From: an uncultured Desulfobacteraceae bacterium
Lineage (GTDB): Bacteria; Desulfobacterota; Desulfobacteria; Desulfobacterales; UBA2174
Reading direction: 5' to 3'
Assembly (NCBI GenBank): GCA_937982505.1
Contig: CALJLV010000199.1
Span: 1 to 30,229, forward strand
Length of the DNA stretch: 30,229 bases
Part shown: positions 17,550 to 26,463 of the stretch, one piece after another
Layout: every line of letters begins with the position of its first letter
Numbering within the stretch: the stretch's first letter is position 1
Notes under the pieces: model-generated
Told to the model about the DNA's origin: nothing
Seen by the model: only the letters and a program-made list of their open reading frames with translations
Database searches by the model: none
Position numbers and translations under genes: made by a program

Positions 17550-18952
17550 CAATCCGCCATGCGCCAGACGGTCCCTTCGGGCCGGTCCTCGATGGTGACG
17601 CCCATGGCGCTGATCTCGGCCCGCAGCCGGTCCGCCTCGGCCCAGTCGCGGGCTTTGCGCGCCGCGGTGCGCCGGGCGATGAGATCCTCGACGGCGGCCG
17701 CGTCGACATGGCGGGCCTGGCTCTGGAAGTAGGCCTCCGCCTCCCGGGTCAGGATTCCCAGCACCTCGCCCATGCGCAAAATGGCGCCGTGGTTGGCGGC
17801 CACCTGGTCCGCGTCGGGCTCGGGGCCGTCCAGCAGCAGGTTGGTGGCCCGCACGGCCTCGAAGAGGATGCCGATTCCCGCGGCGGTGTTGAAGTCGTCG
17901 TCCATCTCCACGGTGAATTGTCCCCAGTAGGGACTGGCCGCCACCTCGTCGGGCGGGGCGGGACGCCGGCCGGACAGGCGGCGCAGGAGGGTGTAGACCC
18001 GGGTGAGTTTGGCCGAAGCTTCGGCCATGGCCTCGGGAGTGAAGTCGATGGGGCTGCGATAGTGGCTGGAGAGCAGAAACATGCGCACCGCTTCGGGGTG
18101 GTGCTGCTGCAGGACGTCGCGGATCATGAGAAAGTTGTTCAGGGATTTGGACATCTTCTCGTGGTTGATGTTCACAAAGCCGTTGTGGAGCCAGTACTTC
18201 ACGTAGGGATGCCCCGAGGCGGCCTCGCTCTGGGCGATCTCGTTTTCGTGGTGGGGAAAGATCAGATCCTGGCCCCCGCCGTGGATGTCGAAAGTGTCTC
18301 CCAGCAGGGTGCTGCTCATGGCCGAGCACTCGATGTGCCAGCCGGGCCGGCCCCGGCCCCAGGGGCTGTCCCAGGCGGGCTCATCCGGTTTGGCCGCCTT
18401 CCAGAGGGCGAAATCGTGGGGGTGGCGCTTGCGTTCGTCCACCTCGACGCGGGCCCCGGCCTCCATGTCTTCCATCCGCCGTCCCGAAAGACGGCCGTAA
18501 CCGTCGAAGGTGGTCACGTCGAAGTAGACGTCCCCGTCCACCGCATAGGCGTGGCCGCGGCGCACCAGGCGCTGGACCAGCTCGATGATGGGGCGGATGA
18601 ACTCGGTCACCTTGGGTTCGTGGTCGGCGCGCTCGACCAGCAGCGCGTCCATGTCGGTGTAGAAGGCCTCGATGAAGCGCGCCGCCACCGCCCCCGGGTC
18701 CTGGCCGGTCTCGTTGGCGCGGCGGATGATCTTGTCGTCCACGTCGGTGAAGTTGCGCACGTAGGTGACCTGGAAACCGCGCCGGCGCAGGTAGCGGGCG
18801 ATGACGTCGAAGACCACCACCGAGCGGGCGTGACCGATGTGGCAGTAATCGTAGACCGTGGGACCGCAGACGTACATGCGCACCCGGCCCGGCTCGATGG
18901 GTTCGAAGGGCTGCTTTTGGCCGCCGAGGGTGTTGTAGACGCGCAGGGTCAT
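17549..18952 (-). CDS. cysS: Cysteinyl-tRNA synthetase
   Basis: 467 residues, typical length. It charges tRNA-Cys. The zinc ligand C29 is followed by GPTVYDYCHIGHARS with the HIGH signature at 38-41, WHIECSAMS holds a second zinc cysteine, FPHHENEIAQSEA the zinc-site histidine region, and EKMSKSLNN (KMSKS near residue 267) completes the class I active site. The start codon overlaps the ispF stop (ATGA) and the stop overlaps the uvrB start (TGATG), so it lies inside a tightly coupled four-gene operon. Confidence 0.97.
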
Positions 18953-19509
18953 AAAGATCTCCTTGTGGCTTTTGAATCGGGCGGATCCGACCCATCGGTC
19001 GGGTTGTCTTTTGGCCCTGAAGGGCTGTCTGGGACCACCGGTACCAGCAGGGCCACGCAGGCCGCGGCGATCCCCTCGCCCCGGCCCAGCGGGCCGAGCC
19101 CTTCGGCGGTGGTGGCCTTGATGTTGACCTGGTCCGGATCCAGGCCGGTGGCCCGGGCGATGCGGGCCGCCATGGCCTCGCGATGGGGCGCCATGCGCGG
19201 GGCCTGGGCGAAGATGGTGGCGTCGAGGTTGCCCACGGCAAGGCCGCGGCCGCGGACCATGCGCGCGCAGCGGGACAAGAGGACCAGGCTGTCGATTCCG
19301 GCCAGGCTCGGGTCGCTGTCGGGAAAATGGGTGCCGATATCGCCCAGACCGGCCGCGCCCAGCAGGGCGTCGCAGACCGCGTGGACCAGGGCGTCGGCGT
19401 CCGAATGGCCCAGCAGCCCCCGTTCAAAGGGGATACGCACGCCGCCGAGAATCAGCGGCCGTCCGGTGACCAGGCGGTGAACATCGTATCCCATGCCGAC
19501 GCGGATCAT
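18949..19509 (-). CDS. ispF: 2-C-methyl-D-erythritol 2,4-cyclodiphosphate synthase
   Basis: 186 residues from the ATG at 19509 (MIRVGMGYDVHRL), chosen because AAGGA lies eight bases upstream and the family begins there. It cyclises CDP-ME-2-phosphate in the MEP isoprenoid pathway. Metal ligands D9 and H11 (YDVH) and the histidine in LLGHSDADALVHAVCDALLG are present, as are DIGTHFPDSDP and NIKATTAEGLGPLGRGEGIAA. The usual protein is about 160 residues; this one has a roughly 25-residue hydrophilic tail (from about PDSPSGPKDNPTDG) that overlaps the cysS start by four bases. No ispD is fused or adjacent in this window. Confidence 0.95.
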   Translation of the reverse strand: MIRVGMGYDVHRLVTGRPLILGGVRIPFERGLLGHSDADALVHAVCDALLGAAGLGDIGTHFPDSDPSLAGIDSLVLLSRCARMVRGRGLAVGNLDATIFAQAPRMAPHREAMAARIARATGLDPDQVNIKATTAEGLGPLGRGEGIAAACVALLVPVVPDSPSGPKDNPTDGSDPPDSKATRRSL

Positions 19510-19659
19510 GCCTGGTGTCCTTAGCATAACGGGGGCCGCTTGCCAACGCGCGGTTTGGGCCACAAGGCGGTTGACAAAAGCGGCGGAAAGTTCGAGGTAT
19601 CGTGGCAGAATGTCGCCGACTCACCAAGCCGTGAACCCTGGCAGGAGGAACCCGACGCG

Positions 19660-21888
19660 ATGATCGATTGGCACCACCTCATGGACAGGACCGTCCGCCA
19701 GGGGCGCCGGGCGCTGGCCGACGCCGACGCCAAGCGCCTTCTCCGGGCCCATGGGATTCCTCTGGTTGCCGAAGTCCGTGCGGCATCGCCCGCCGCGGCG
19801 GCCCGGGCCGCCTCGGACACCGGATTCCCCGTGGTACTCAAGGGAGATGGCCCCGACCTGCTGCACAAGACCGAACTGGGGCTGGTGCGCCTGGGGCTGT
19901 CGACGCCGGCGGCGGTGGAGACGGCCGCGGTCCAGATGCGCAGCAGCGCCGGCCGGGATCTGGACGGATTTCTCGTCCAGCCCCAGCTTTCCGGCCGGCG
20001 CGAGTTCGTGGCGGGCCTTTTCCGCGATCTCCAGTTCGGCCCGGTGGTGCTCTTCGGCCTGGGCGGCGTGCTCACCGAGGCCCTGGGGGACGTGACCCTG
20101 CGCCTGGCGCCCCTGACGCGCCGGGAGGCGGCCGCCATGTTGACCGAAATCCGGGCCCGGCCGCTCCTGGAGGCTTTTCGCGGCGAGGCGGCCGTGGCCG
20201 TCGAGTCCATGGTGGACATCCTCATGGCCCTGTCCACCATCGCCGTCACCTATCCCCAGGTGGCCGAAATCGACCTCAATCCCCTCCTGATCGCACCCGA
20301 CGGCCAGCCGGTGGCGCTGGACGCCCTGGTGACCCTGGCGGCCCCCGCGGCCCCGGTCCAGCAGCGTCCTGCGGTGGCCCCCGAAGATCTCGGGGCCCTG
20401 TTCCAGCCCCGGCGCATCGCCTTCGTGGGGGCCTCGGCCAGACTGGGCAAGTGGGGCCACATGCTGGTGACCCATACCCTGGGGGGCGGCTACCCGGGAG
20501 AGATTTTTCTGGTCAACCCCAAAGGCGGGACGATTTTCGGCCGCCCGGTGTTCCGTCAGGTGGCCGACCTGCCCGAGGGGATCGATCTGGCGGTGATCAC
20601 CGTTCCTGCCGCGGCGGTGCCGGCCCTCATCCCCCAGCTGGCGCAGCGCCGGATCCGCTATGCGGTGCTGATCAGCTCCGGGTTCGGGGAAACCGGCGCC
20701 GGCGGCAAGGCCCTGGAGGCCGAGCTGGTGCGGGCGGCCCGTCAGGCCGGGGTGCTGCTCCTAGGCCCCAACACCATGGGGATCTGCAACCCGCACATCC
20801 GCCTCTACTGCACCGGTTCGGCGGTCCAGCCCGAGCCCGGGTCCACCGCCATGGTGGCCCAGTCGGGCAACATGGGCGTTCAGCTGCTGGCCTTCGCCGA
20901 GGACCAGGGCATCGGCATCCGGGCCTTCTGCGGTTCGGGCAACGAGGCCATGATCACCGTCGAGGACTACCTGGAGGGGTTCGCGGTGGACCGGCTGACC
21001 CAGACCGTGCTGCTCTACGTGGAAAGCGTCAAGGACGGACGGCGCTTTTTCGAGAACGCCCGCCGCGTAGGGGGGCGCAAGCCGGTGGTGCTGCTCAAGG
21101 GGGGCCAGAGCGAGGCCGGCCGCCGGGCCGCCGCCAGCCACACCGGTGCCATGGCCGGAGACCGGCGGGTCTTCGACGCCGTCTGCCGCCAGGCCGGGAT
21201 CGTCAAGGTCGAGCAGCCCATGGACCTGCTGGACCTGGCCGCCGCCTTCGCTTCGCTTCCCCTGCCCCGGGGCAACCGGGTGGCCATCATGACCCTGGGC
21301 GGGGGCTGGGGGGTGATCGGCGCCGATCTTTGCGCCCGCAACGGGCTGGATCTGCCCGATCTGAGCCCGGAACTGGTGGAGCGCTGCGACGCCCTCCTGC
21401 CCCCCTACTGGAGCCGCTCCAATCCCATCGATCTGGTGGGCGAAAACGACCCCGCGCTTCCACTGACCATCCTCGAGAGCCTCATGGCCTGGGAGGGCTG
21501 CGACGCGGTGGTCAACCTGGGCATTCTCGGCCGGCGCGTCTTCCTGGGCCGCATGGGAAAGGCGGTCAGGGGGTTCGATCCCCAGGGCGACGACAGCGAA
21601 ATCCAGGCGGCCATCGGCCTCATCGAGGCTTTCGAGGCGCGCTTTATCGTCCGCTGCGTCGAGCTGATGGAGCGCTACCGCAAACCCATCCTGGGGGTCA
21701 GCCTGCTCACCGACGCGGCCGCGCGCACCGTCTATCCGGTGGAGGATCGACCTTTCCGGGCCGTCTTCTATCCCACCCCGGAGCGGGCCATCCGGGCCCT
21801 GGCGCGCATGGTCGACTATGCGGGGTTCAGATCCGCCGAGCAGCGGCCCGCCACGGGGCCGCCGGCCGCGCGCGAGGGGTCGGCATGA
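19660..21888 (+). CDS. ADP-forming acyl-CoA ligase (acetate-CoA ligase family), fused subunits
   Basis: 742 residues from the ATG at 19660 (MIDWHHLMDRTV), with AGGAGG about 11 bases upstream. Order: ATP-grasp (beta-type) domain about 1-230 (GFPVVLKGDGPDLLHKTELG with H69; FGPVVLFGLGGVLTEALGD; AEIDLNPLL), then a CoA-binding and succinyl-CoA-synthetase-like alpha region (about 245-700). The alpha part contains RRIAFVGASARLGKWG, GPNTMGICNP, VAQSGNMG and ASHTGAMAG, whose H494 is the expected phosphohistidine. Family knowledge: these enzymes interconvert acyl-CoA plus ADP and phosphate with acid plus ATP. Substrate (acetate, propionate, aryl acids) cannot be read off. No GNAT acetyltransferase domain is attached. 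A TTGACA at 19571-19576 may be its -35, but no good -10 follows. Confidence 0.9.
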   Translation: MIDWHHLMDRTVRQGRRALADADAKRLLRAHGIPLVAEVRAASPAAAARAASDTGFPVVLKGDGPDLLHKTELGLVRLGLSTPAAVETAAVQMRSSAGRDLDGFLVQPQLSGRREFVAGLFRDLQFGPVVLFGLGGVLTEALGDVTLRLAPLTRREAAAMLTEIRARPLLEAFRGEAAVAVESMVDILMALSTIAVTYPQVAEIDLNPLLIAPDGQPVALDALVTLAAPAAPVQQRPAVAPEDLGALFQPRRIAFVGASARLGKWGHMLVTHTLGGGYPGEIFLVNPKGGTIFGRPVFRQVADLPEGIDLAVITVPAAAVPALIPQLAQRRIRYAVLISSGFGETGAGGKALEAELVRAARQAGVLLLGPNTMGICNPHIRLYCTGSAVQPEPGSTAMVAQSGNMGVQLLAFAEDQGIGIRAFCGSGNEAMITVEDYLEGFAVDRLTQTVLLYVESVKDGRRFFENARRVGGRKPVVLLKGGQSEAGRRAAASHTGAMAGDRRVFDAVCRQAGIVKVEQPMDLLDLAAAFASLPLPRGNRVAIMTLGGGWGVIGADLCARNGLDLPDLSPELVERCDALLPPYWSRSNPIDLVGENDPALPLTILESLMAWEGCDAVVNLGILGRRVFLGRMGKAVRGFDPQGDDSEIQAAIGLIEAFEARFIVRCVELMERYRKPILGVSLLTDAAARTVYPVEDRPFRAVFYPTPERAIRALARMVDYAGFRSAEQRPATGPPAAREGSA

Positions 21889-23021
21889 CGCTCCCCGGGC
21901 AAGAAGGATGCCATTTGGCCGCCGAAGAAAAGCCCGCCGCGGCAGCGGCCCGGGCCCAGGCAGGCCCCGAGATCCGTGAGCGCCCCGCCCGAGGCATCGT
22001 TCAGACCCTTTCGGAGGACTTTCAGCGGCTTGCCGACCGCTCCCAGGATGCCATCTACCAGTTCGACCTGGAATCGCAGACCTTCACCTTCTTCAACAAG
22101 CTGTTCCTGGAGGTCTACGGAACGGTCAAGGGGGGGGCCAAGACCCTGTCCATCGAGAATGTGATGGCCCGCATCCATCCCGACGACCGCCTGAGGGCCC
22201 GGGCCGCCCAGCGCGACACGATCCGCAGCGGCAGCCGCGAGGGCGAAGTCGACTACCGCATCCTGGAGGACGGCGGCGCCGTGCGCTGGGTGGAGGACAA
22301 ATGGACCATCATCCGCGACGAAGCGGGTCGGGCCACGGCCATCGAGGGCTTTATCCGCGACAACACCCGGCGCAAGCAGGCCGAGGACGAGTTCATCATG
22401 AGCATCCAGCACTCGCCCATCGGCTGCTACATCGTTCAGGACGCCAAGTTCGTCTACGTCAACCCCGAATTTACGCGCATCACCGGCTACAGCCAGAGCG
22501 CCCTGCTGGGGACCTATCCGCTGGACATCGTTCACCCCGAATACCGCGAGCAGGTGCGCACCAACTTCATCCGCATGCTGAAGCAGGAAAGAAACTTTCC
22601 CTATGAATTCATGATTTTAGACTGCAATGGGGACATCAAGTGGATCGCCGAAACCGCCACCCCGATCCGATTCAAGGACCGGCGCGCCGGACTGGGATAC
22701 TTTATGGACATCACCCGGCGCAAAACGGCCGAAGCGGAAAGCCGCGAAAGGGAAAAGCTGCAGGCCATCCTCGAGCTGGCCGGCGCGGTGGGACATGAGC
22801 TCAACAATCCGCTCCAGGTGATCGTGACCTGCGCGGAACAGCTCCAGAAGAAAGCTCCCAAGGATTCGCGCAGCCTGCGGCTGCACCGGCTGATGGACCA
22901 GAACATCCGCCTGCTCGCCCAGAAGATCCACCGAATCCAGAACATCACCCGCTACGCGGCCAAGGATTACGTTCAGGGGCAGAAGATCTTCGACATCGAG
23001 GCCGGATCCCAGCAGGACTGA
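21885..23021 (+). CDS. PAS-PAS-HisKA protein lacking a histidine kinase ATPase domain
   Basis: 378 residues from the ATG at 21885, which overlaps the ligase stop (ATGA). Two PAS domains are visible: about 45-165 (DAIYQFDLESQTFTFFNKLF, then VEDKWTIIRDEAGRATAIEG) and about 170-285 (SPIGCYIVQDAKFVYVNPEF, TRITGYSQSALLGTYPLDIV, ending YFMDITRRKTAEA). The HisKA helix follows with the H-box AGAVGHELNNPLQVIV, so the phospho-accepting histidine is present. The protein then ends within about 75 residues: there are no N, G1 or G2 boxes and only 68 bases before the next gene, so a frameshifted ATPase is not hidden there. It may be a phospho-acceptor served by another kinase, a dimerising sensor, or a decayed kinase. 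Coupling to the ligase suggests a related signal, which is inference. Confidence 0.88.
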   Translation: MTLPGQEGCHLAAEEKPAAAAARAQAGPEIRERPARGIVQTLSEDFQRLADRSQDAIYQFDLESQTFTFFNKLFLEVYGTVKGGAKTLSIENVMARIHPDDRLRARAAQRDTIRSGSREGEVDYRILEDGGAVRWVEDKWTIIRDEAGRATAIEGFIRDNTRRKQAEDEFIMSIQHSPIGCYIVQDAKFVYVNPEFTRITGYSQSALLGTYPLDIVHPEYREQVRTNFIRMLKQERNFPYEFMILDCNGDIKWIAETATPIRFKDRRAGLGYFMDITRRKTAEAESREREKLQAILELAGAVGHELNNPLQVIVTCAEQLQKKAPKDSRSLRLHRLMDQNIRLLAQKIHRIQNITRYAAKDYVQGQKIFDIEAGSQQD

Positions 23022-23061
23022 CCACGGCGCGCCGCCCTGCCCGGGCGGGCGAGGTCCGTGG
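23022..23061 (+). terminator. Hairpin between the PAS-HisKA gene and xerD
   Basis: Outer arms CCACGG (23022-23027) and CCGTGG (23056-23061) and inner arms CCGCCC (23032-23037) and GGGCGG (23043-23048) can pair. It starts one base after the stop. With no T-run, termination is possible but unproven. Confidence 0.35.
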
Positions 23062-23089
23062 ACTGGGCGCCGGCGCCACCCACAGAGCG

Positions 23090-24016
23090 ATGAAAATGGA
23101 CGCCATTGGCCGTGCGCGGGGCCCCGCGGCCCCGGATCTGCTGCTGGATCACTACATGACCCATCTTTCGGTGGAAAAGGGGCTGGCCGACAAGACCCTG
23201 GCCGCCTACCGGGCCGACCTGGCCCGGCACCTGGCTTTTCTGAGGGCCGCCGGGATCGTCGATCTTCAGGCGGTGGACACGGCCTTGCTGCTGCGCTACG
23301 TGCTGCAATTGCGCGCCGAGGGGCTGGCCGCACGCTCCAGGGCCCGCCATCTTACCGCCATGCGCGGCTTCTACCGTTTTCTGGCCCGGGAAAAGCGGAT
23401 CGGCGCCGATCCGAGCCACACCCTCGAGATGCCCAAAACCGGCCTTAAACTGCCCGAAACGCTCTCCCGCGACGCCGTACAGCGCCTCCTGGACTTCGAA
23501 GAGCCCCCATCGCCGGCGGCCCTGCGCAACGCGGCCATGGTGGAGGTCCTCTACGCCGCCGGACTGCGGGTTTCCGAGTTGGTGGCGATCAGGCTCCAGG
23601 ACCTCAACCTGGAAGCCGGGTTCGTGCGGGTCTGGGGCAAGGGATCCAAGGAGCGGGTGGTGCCCATCGGAAGCCACGCCCGCCAGCGGGTGGCGGCCTA
23701 CCTGCAGCAGGGACGGCCGCGGTTTTTGAAGGGGCGCCCCAGCGTCTTTCTCTTCGTGGCCCGCGCCGGTCGCCCCATGACCCGCCAGGGGTTCTGGAAA
23801 ATGCTCCACCGCCGGGCCGCGGCGGCCGGAATCCCCCCTCTGAGCCCCCACAGCCTGCGCCATTCCTTCGCCAGCCACCTCCTCGAGGGAGGAGCGGATC
23901 TGCGCGCGGTGCAAGAGATGCTCGGCCATGCGGACATCGCCACCACCCAGATCTATACCCACGTGGCCCGCGAGCGGCTCAAGAAGATCCATCAGAAATA
24001 TCATCCCCGAAGTTGA
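23090..24016 (+). CDS. xerD: XerD-type tyrosine recombinase
   Basis: 308 residues, the usual length. Family role: with XerC it resolves chromosome dimers at dif, directed by FtsK. The N-terminal SAM-like domain (about 15-105: LSVEKGLADKTLAAYRADLA) precedes the catalytic domain. All active-site residues are present: R160 (GLRVSEL), K184 (GKGSKER), H254 and R257 (HSLRHSFASHLLEGG), H280 (MLGHADIATTQIYTHV) and the nucleophile Y289. The start could also be the second ATG two codons in; the ribosome binding site is weak. It is not flanked by repeats or integrase-type att sites that I can see, so it looks like the housekeeping recombinase. XerC or another Xer would look similar, so the symbol is likely rather than certain. 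Confidence 0.85.
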   Translation: MKMDAIGRARGPAAPDLLLDHYMTHLSVEKGLADKTLAAYRADLARHLAFLRAAGIVDLQAVDTALLLRYVLQLRAEGLAARSRARHLTAMRGFYRFLAREKRIGADPSHTLEMPKTGLKLPETLSRDAVQRLLDFEEPPSPAALRNAAMVEVLYAAGLRVSELVAIRLQDLNLEAGFVRVWGKGSKERVVPIGSHARQRVAAYLQQGRPRFLKGRPSVFLFVARAGRPMTRQGFWKMLHRRAAAAGIPPLSPHSLRHSFASHLLEGGADLRAVQEMLGHADIATTQIYTHVARERLKKIHQKYHPRS

Positions 24017-24060
24017 GGGGCGGCACGCGCCGGCGCCTGTCCGCCGCGCCCCGCCGCTTC

Positions 24061-24089
24061 TTGACACCCGGCCGGCGGCGCGCTACACG
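24061..24089 (+). promoter_or_regulatory. Candidate promoter for pfaD
   Basis: TTGACA (24061-24066) is followed after exactly 17 bases by TACACG (24084-24089). The -35 is perfect and the -10 is weak (three of six). It is 57 bases upstream of the pfaD ATG, in a 130-base gene-free gap. Confidence 0.4.
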
Positions 24090-24146
24090 CCGTGGACGCT
24101 GCCACCGTGGCGGACTCGACCATGGGCATTCAAGAAAGGTGTTGCG

Positions 24147-25787
24147 ATGCAAGCGCTTCCCATCGGCTGGTGGATTCCGGCCGATTCCCCACCCCAGACC
24201 GGACCGGCGGCCCTGGCCGAGGCCATTCGCCGGGTGGACCGTCCCCTCTTTGTCGTCCTTCAGGACCGCCAACCGGCGGTTGCCCAGTCGGGCCAGGCCT
24301 TGATCGGGGCCGGCCTCGACCCGCCCGACGGGGCCCTGGAGCTGCTGGCGCTGGTGCCGCCGATTCGTCCCCGGGACCTGGGCGATGCGCGCTTTCGCCG
24401 GGAACACGGGTTGCGCTATGCCTACATCTGCGGGGCCATGGCCAACGGGATCACCTCCGTGGCCATGCTTCAGGCGGCCGCCGAGGCCGGAATGATGGGC
24501 TATTTCGGCGCCGCCGGGCTCACTCCGGACCGGATCGAGGCGGCTATCGATACCCTGCAGGAGCGTCTTCCCAACGGCCCCTTCGGCGTCAACCTGATTC
24601 ACAGCCCCAACGACCCGGCCCTGGAATCGGCCGTCGTGGACCTCTACCTGCGCCGCGGGGTGCGCCGGGTGAGCGCCTCGGCCTATCTGCGCCTGACTCC
24701 CCAGATCGTACGCTACCGGGTGGCCGGTATCCACCGCGCTCCGGATGGCGCGGTGGTCTGCCCCAACCGCATCAAGGCCAAGGTGTCGCGGGTGGAGGTG
24801 GCCGCGCGTTTCTTTGCGCCGCCACCCCAGAAGCTCCTGGCGGCCCTGGTGGACCAGGGACGGATAACTTCCGAGGAGGCTCTTTTAGCGGCGCAAATCC
24901 CCATGGCCGAGGATTTGACCGCCGAAGCCGATTCCGGCGGGCACACGGACAACCGGCCGGCCCTGGCTCTGTTGCCGGCCATGATGGCCCTGCGTGATGC
25001 CGCCATGGCGCGCCACGGGTACCCAAGACCCCTTCTCGTGGGGCTCGGCGGCGGGATCGCCACCCCCCAGGCCACGGCCGCCGCCTTTGCCATGGGAGCG
25101 GCCTATGTCCTGGCCGGCAGCATCCACCAGGCCTGCATCGAATCCGGGACCACCGGCCAGGTGCGCCGCATGCTGGCCGAGGCCGGCCAGGCCGACGTGG
25201 TCATGGCCCCGGCGGCGGACATGTTCGAAATGGGCGTCAAGGTCCAGGTCCTCAAGCGCGGCACCCTTTTTGCGGTGCGCGCCGCCAAGCTCTACGATCT
25301 GTACCACCGCTACGCGCGCTGGGAAGAGATCCCGGCCGGGGAGCGCGCTCAGATCGAAAGAGATTTGCTGCGGGCCACCTTCGAGGAGACCTGGGCGCAA
25401 ACGGCGGCCTTTTTCGCCGGACGTGATCCGGCCCAGGTAACACGGGCCGAACAGGACCCCCGTCACCGCATGGCCCTGGTCTTTCGCACCTATCTGGGAC
25501 TCAGTTCCAAATGGCCCATCCAGGGCCGGGACGACCGCCGCATCGATTTTCAGATCTGGTGCGGACCTTCCATGGGGGCTTTCAACGAATGGACGCGCGG
25601 CTCCTTCCTGGAGGCGCCCGAAGGGCGTGACACGCCCAGCGTGGCCATGAACCTGCTCTTCGGGGCCTGCGTGGCCCTGCGCCTCAGCGCCCTGCGCCAG
25701 GCCGGGATGGTTCTGGATCCGGCGGTGACCCGGATCCAACCACTCCCCCTGGAGCGGATCCGGGGCTACCTCGGGGAAGGATCGTGA
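24147..25787 (+). CDS. pfaD: PfaD-family FMN-dependent enoyl reductase of a PUFA/polyketide synthase
   Basis: 546 residues from the ATG at 24147 (MQALPIGWWIP); AGG lies seven bases upstream. Length matches PfaD proteins (about 540). The fold is a 2-nitropropane-dioxygenase-like TIM barrel: YAYICGAMANGITSVAMLQA (about 92-111), GMMGYFGAAGLTPDRIE, PFGVNLIHSPNDP, VGLGGGIATPQATAAAFAMG, AAYVLAGSIHQACIESGTTG and DMFEMGVKVQVLKRGT. Family knowledge: PfaD supplies the trans enoyl-reductase step for iterative omega-3 PUFA and related secondary-lipid synthases, reducing ACP-bound enoyl chains with FMN and NADPH. Here it precedes the pfaA-type gene on the same strand but with a convergent regulator between them, so they are not one transcript. 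Its last 22 bases overlap the end of that regulator. PfaD-first order is also known in myxobacterial pfa clusters. Confidence 0.9.
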   Translation: MQALPIGWWIPADSPPQTGPAALAEAIRRVDRPLFVVLQDRQPAVAQSGQALIGAGLDPPDGALELLALVPPIRPRDLGDARFRREHGLRYAYICGAMANGITSVAMLQAAAEAGMMGYFGAAGLTPDRIEAAIDTLQERLPNGPFGVNLIHSPNDPALESAVVDLYLRRGVRRVSASAYLRLTPQIVRYRVAGIHRAPDGAVVCPNRIKAKVSRVEVAARFFAPPPQKLLAALVDQGRITSEEALLAAQIPMAEDLTAEADSGGHTDNRPALALLPAMMALRDAAMARHGYPRPLLVGLGGGIATPQATAAAFAMGAAYVLAGSIHQACIESGTTGQVRRMLAEAGQADVVMAPAADMFEMGVKVQVLKRGTLFAVRAAKLYDLYHRYARWEEIPAGERAQIERDLLRATFEETWAQTAAFFAGRDPAQVTRAEQDPRHRMALVFRTYLGLSSKWPIQGRDDRRIDFQIWCGPSMGAFNEWTRGSFLEAPEGRDTPSVAMNLLFGACVALRLSALRQAGMVLDPAVTRIQPLPLERIRGYLGEGS

Positions 25788-26410
25788 CCCTGATCGGACG
25801 GCACACCGGGATCATCCTGGGCGCTTGTCAGATCAGGTGAACAACTGTTTGACGGGATGGAGTCCGCCATTTTTCTTTGGAAATAATCCATCAGGGCAGA
25901 AAGCCGCAGGGTGCGATACTGGGGATCGTCCAGGGGGTCGGGGGCGGACCTGCCGCTGTCGGGCATCTGCGTTTCAACCCAGTGTTCTTCCCACCGGGCC
26001 GGAGGGCCCTCTTGGATCCGCCTGCGCGACACGAGCCGTCTGTCCCGGTAGCCGAACCCCCCGTTGATCGTGTGAATGCAGATTTCCCGGGCCACGCAGG
26101 GCGAATCCGAGCCGGTTCCAGACCGGCGCTGGCCGCGCATGTCGAAGCCCAAGTCCTCCTGTGCCATCCACCGGCCCAGGTCTTCCAGAATCTGGCGGGC
26201 GTCGCCCACCGAAAGATTGAGATGGGCCACCAGGTGGCCGCCCAGGTAGGTGCGAAAGGCATCCTCCAGGTAGTACTGCCGGGCGTAGCCCGATTGCCTG
26301 CCCGCCAGGGGGTCGGGGGGCAGAAATTCCCGCGACCAGCGTTTCCAGCGGGCCAGGTTGATGCCCAGGCGCCGGGCCAGATCCCGATTGTTGAGAAGTA
26401 AAATGCCCAT
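25766..26410 (-). CDS. MerR-like helix-turn-helix protein, putative local regulator of the lipid synthase
   Basis: 214 residues; the ATG at 26410 has GAGG six bases upstream. The N-terminus (MGILLLNNRDLARRLGINLA, then RWKRWSREFLPPDPLAGRQSG and YARQYYLEDAFRTYLGG) reads as a winged helix of MerR/excisionase type: helix-turn-helix, then a wing, then a YxxxDAF helix. A helical segment (LNLSVGDARQILEDLGRWM) follows. The middle carries FGYRDRRLVSRRRIQEG and WVETQMPD, the tail is rich in Ser, Pro and Asp, and neither is recognised. There is no MerR-type cysteine metal site. It is transcribed away from the pfaA-type gene from an overlapping promoter region and runs convergently into pfaD, so it is probably the locus regulator; that is inference from position. 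Confidence 0.78.
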   Translation of the reverse strand: MGILLLNNRDLARRLGINLARWKRWSREFLPPDPLAGRQSGYARQYYLEDAFRTYLGGHLVAHLNLSVGDARQILEDLGRWMAQEDLGFDMRGQRRSGTGSDSPCVAREICIHTINGGFGYRDRRLVSRRRIQEGPPARWEEHWVETQMPDSGRSAPDPLDDPQYRTLRLSALMDYFQRKMADSIPSNSCSPDLTSAQDDPGVPSDQGHDPSPR

Positions 26411-26433
26411 TATGTTCCTCTTTGGTTGATAGC

Positions 26434-26463
26434 CCTATAGAATAAGCTGCCGATGGTTGTCAA
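26434..26463 (-). promoter_or_regulatory. Candidate promoter for the HTH regulator
   Basis: Minus strand TTGACA (26458-26463) and TATAGG (26434-26439) with an 18-base spacer. The -35 is perfect and overlaps the -35 of the divergent pfaA promoter almost completely. ATAG-CC-CTAT (26429-26438), a small inverted repeat, covers the -10. Confidence 0.5.

Noticed and set aside
17550..18329. 260-codon N-terminal extension of uvrB
   Set aside because: It overlaps cysS in another frame, has no domain, and the family start MGLFQIVSPF is at 17549.
19560..19620. TTGACA at 19571-19576 as a promoter for the acyl-CoA ligase
   Set aside because: The best -10-like hexamer (TATCGT) is 21 bases away, too far for a standard sigma-70 promoter; not listed as a separate feature.
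19668..21884. Long N-terminal extension of the PAS-HisKA gene
   Set aside because: It is the +2 shadow of the acyl-CoA ligase; the extension is Arg/Gly/Pro-rich, while the real start overlaps the ligase stop as ATGA.
23019..23089. Frameshift hiding a lost ATPase domain after the HisKA helix
   Set aside because: Only 68 non-coding bases precede xerD, far too few for a roughly 110-residue domain.
23090..24016. XerD as evidence of a genomic island or integron carrying the pfa locus
   Set aside because: All features fit the housekeeping recombinase; no att-like repeats, tRNA gene, cassette array or change in base composition is visible nearby.
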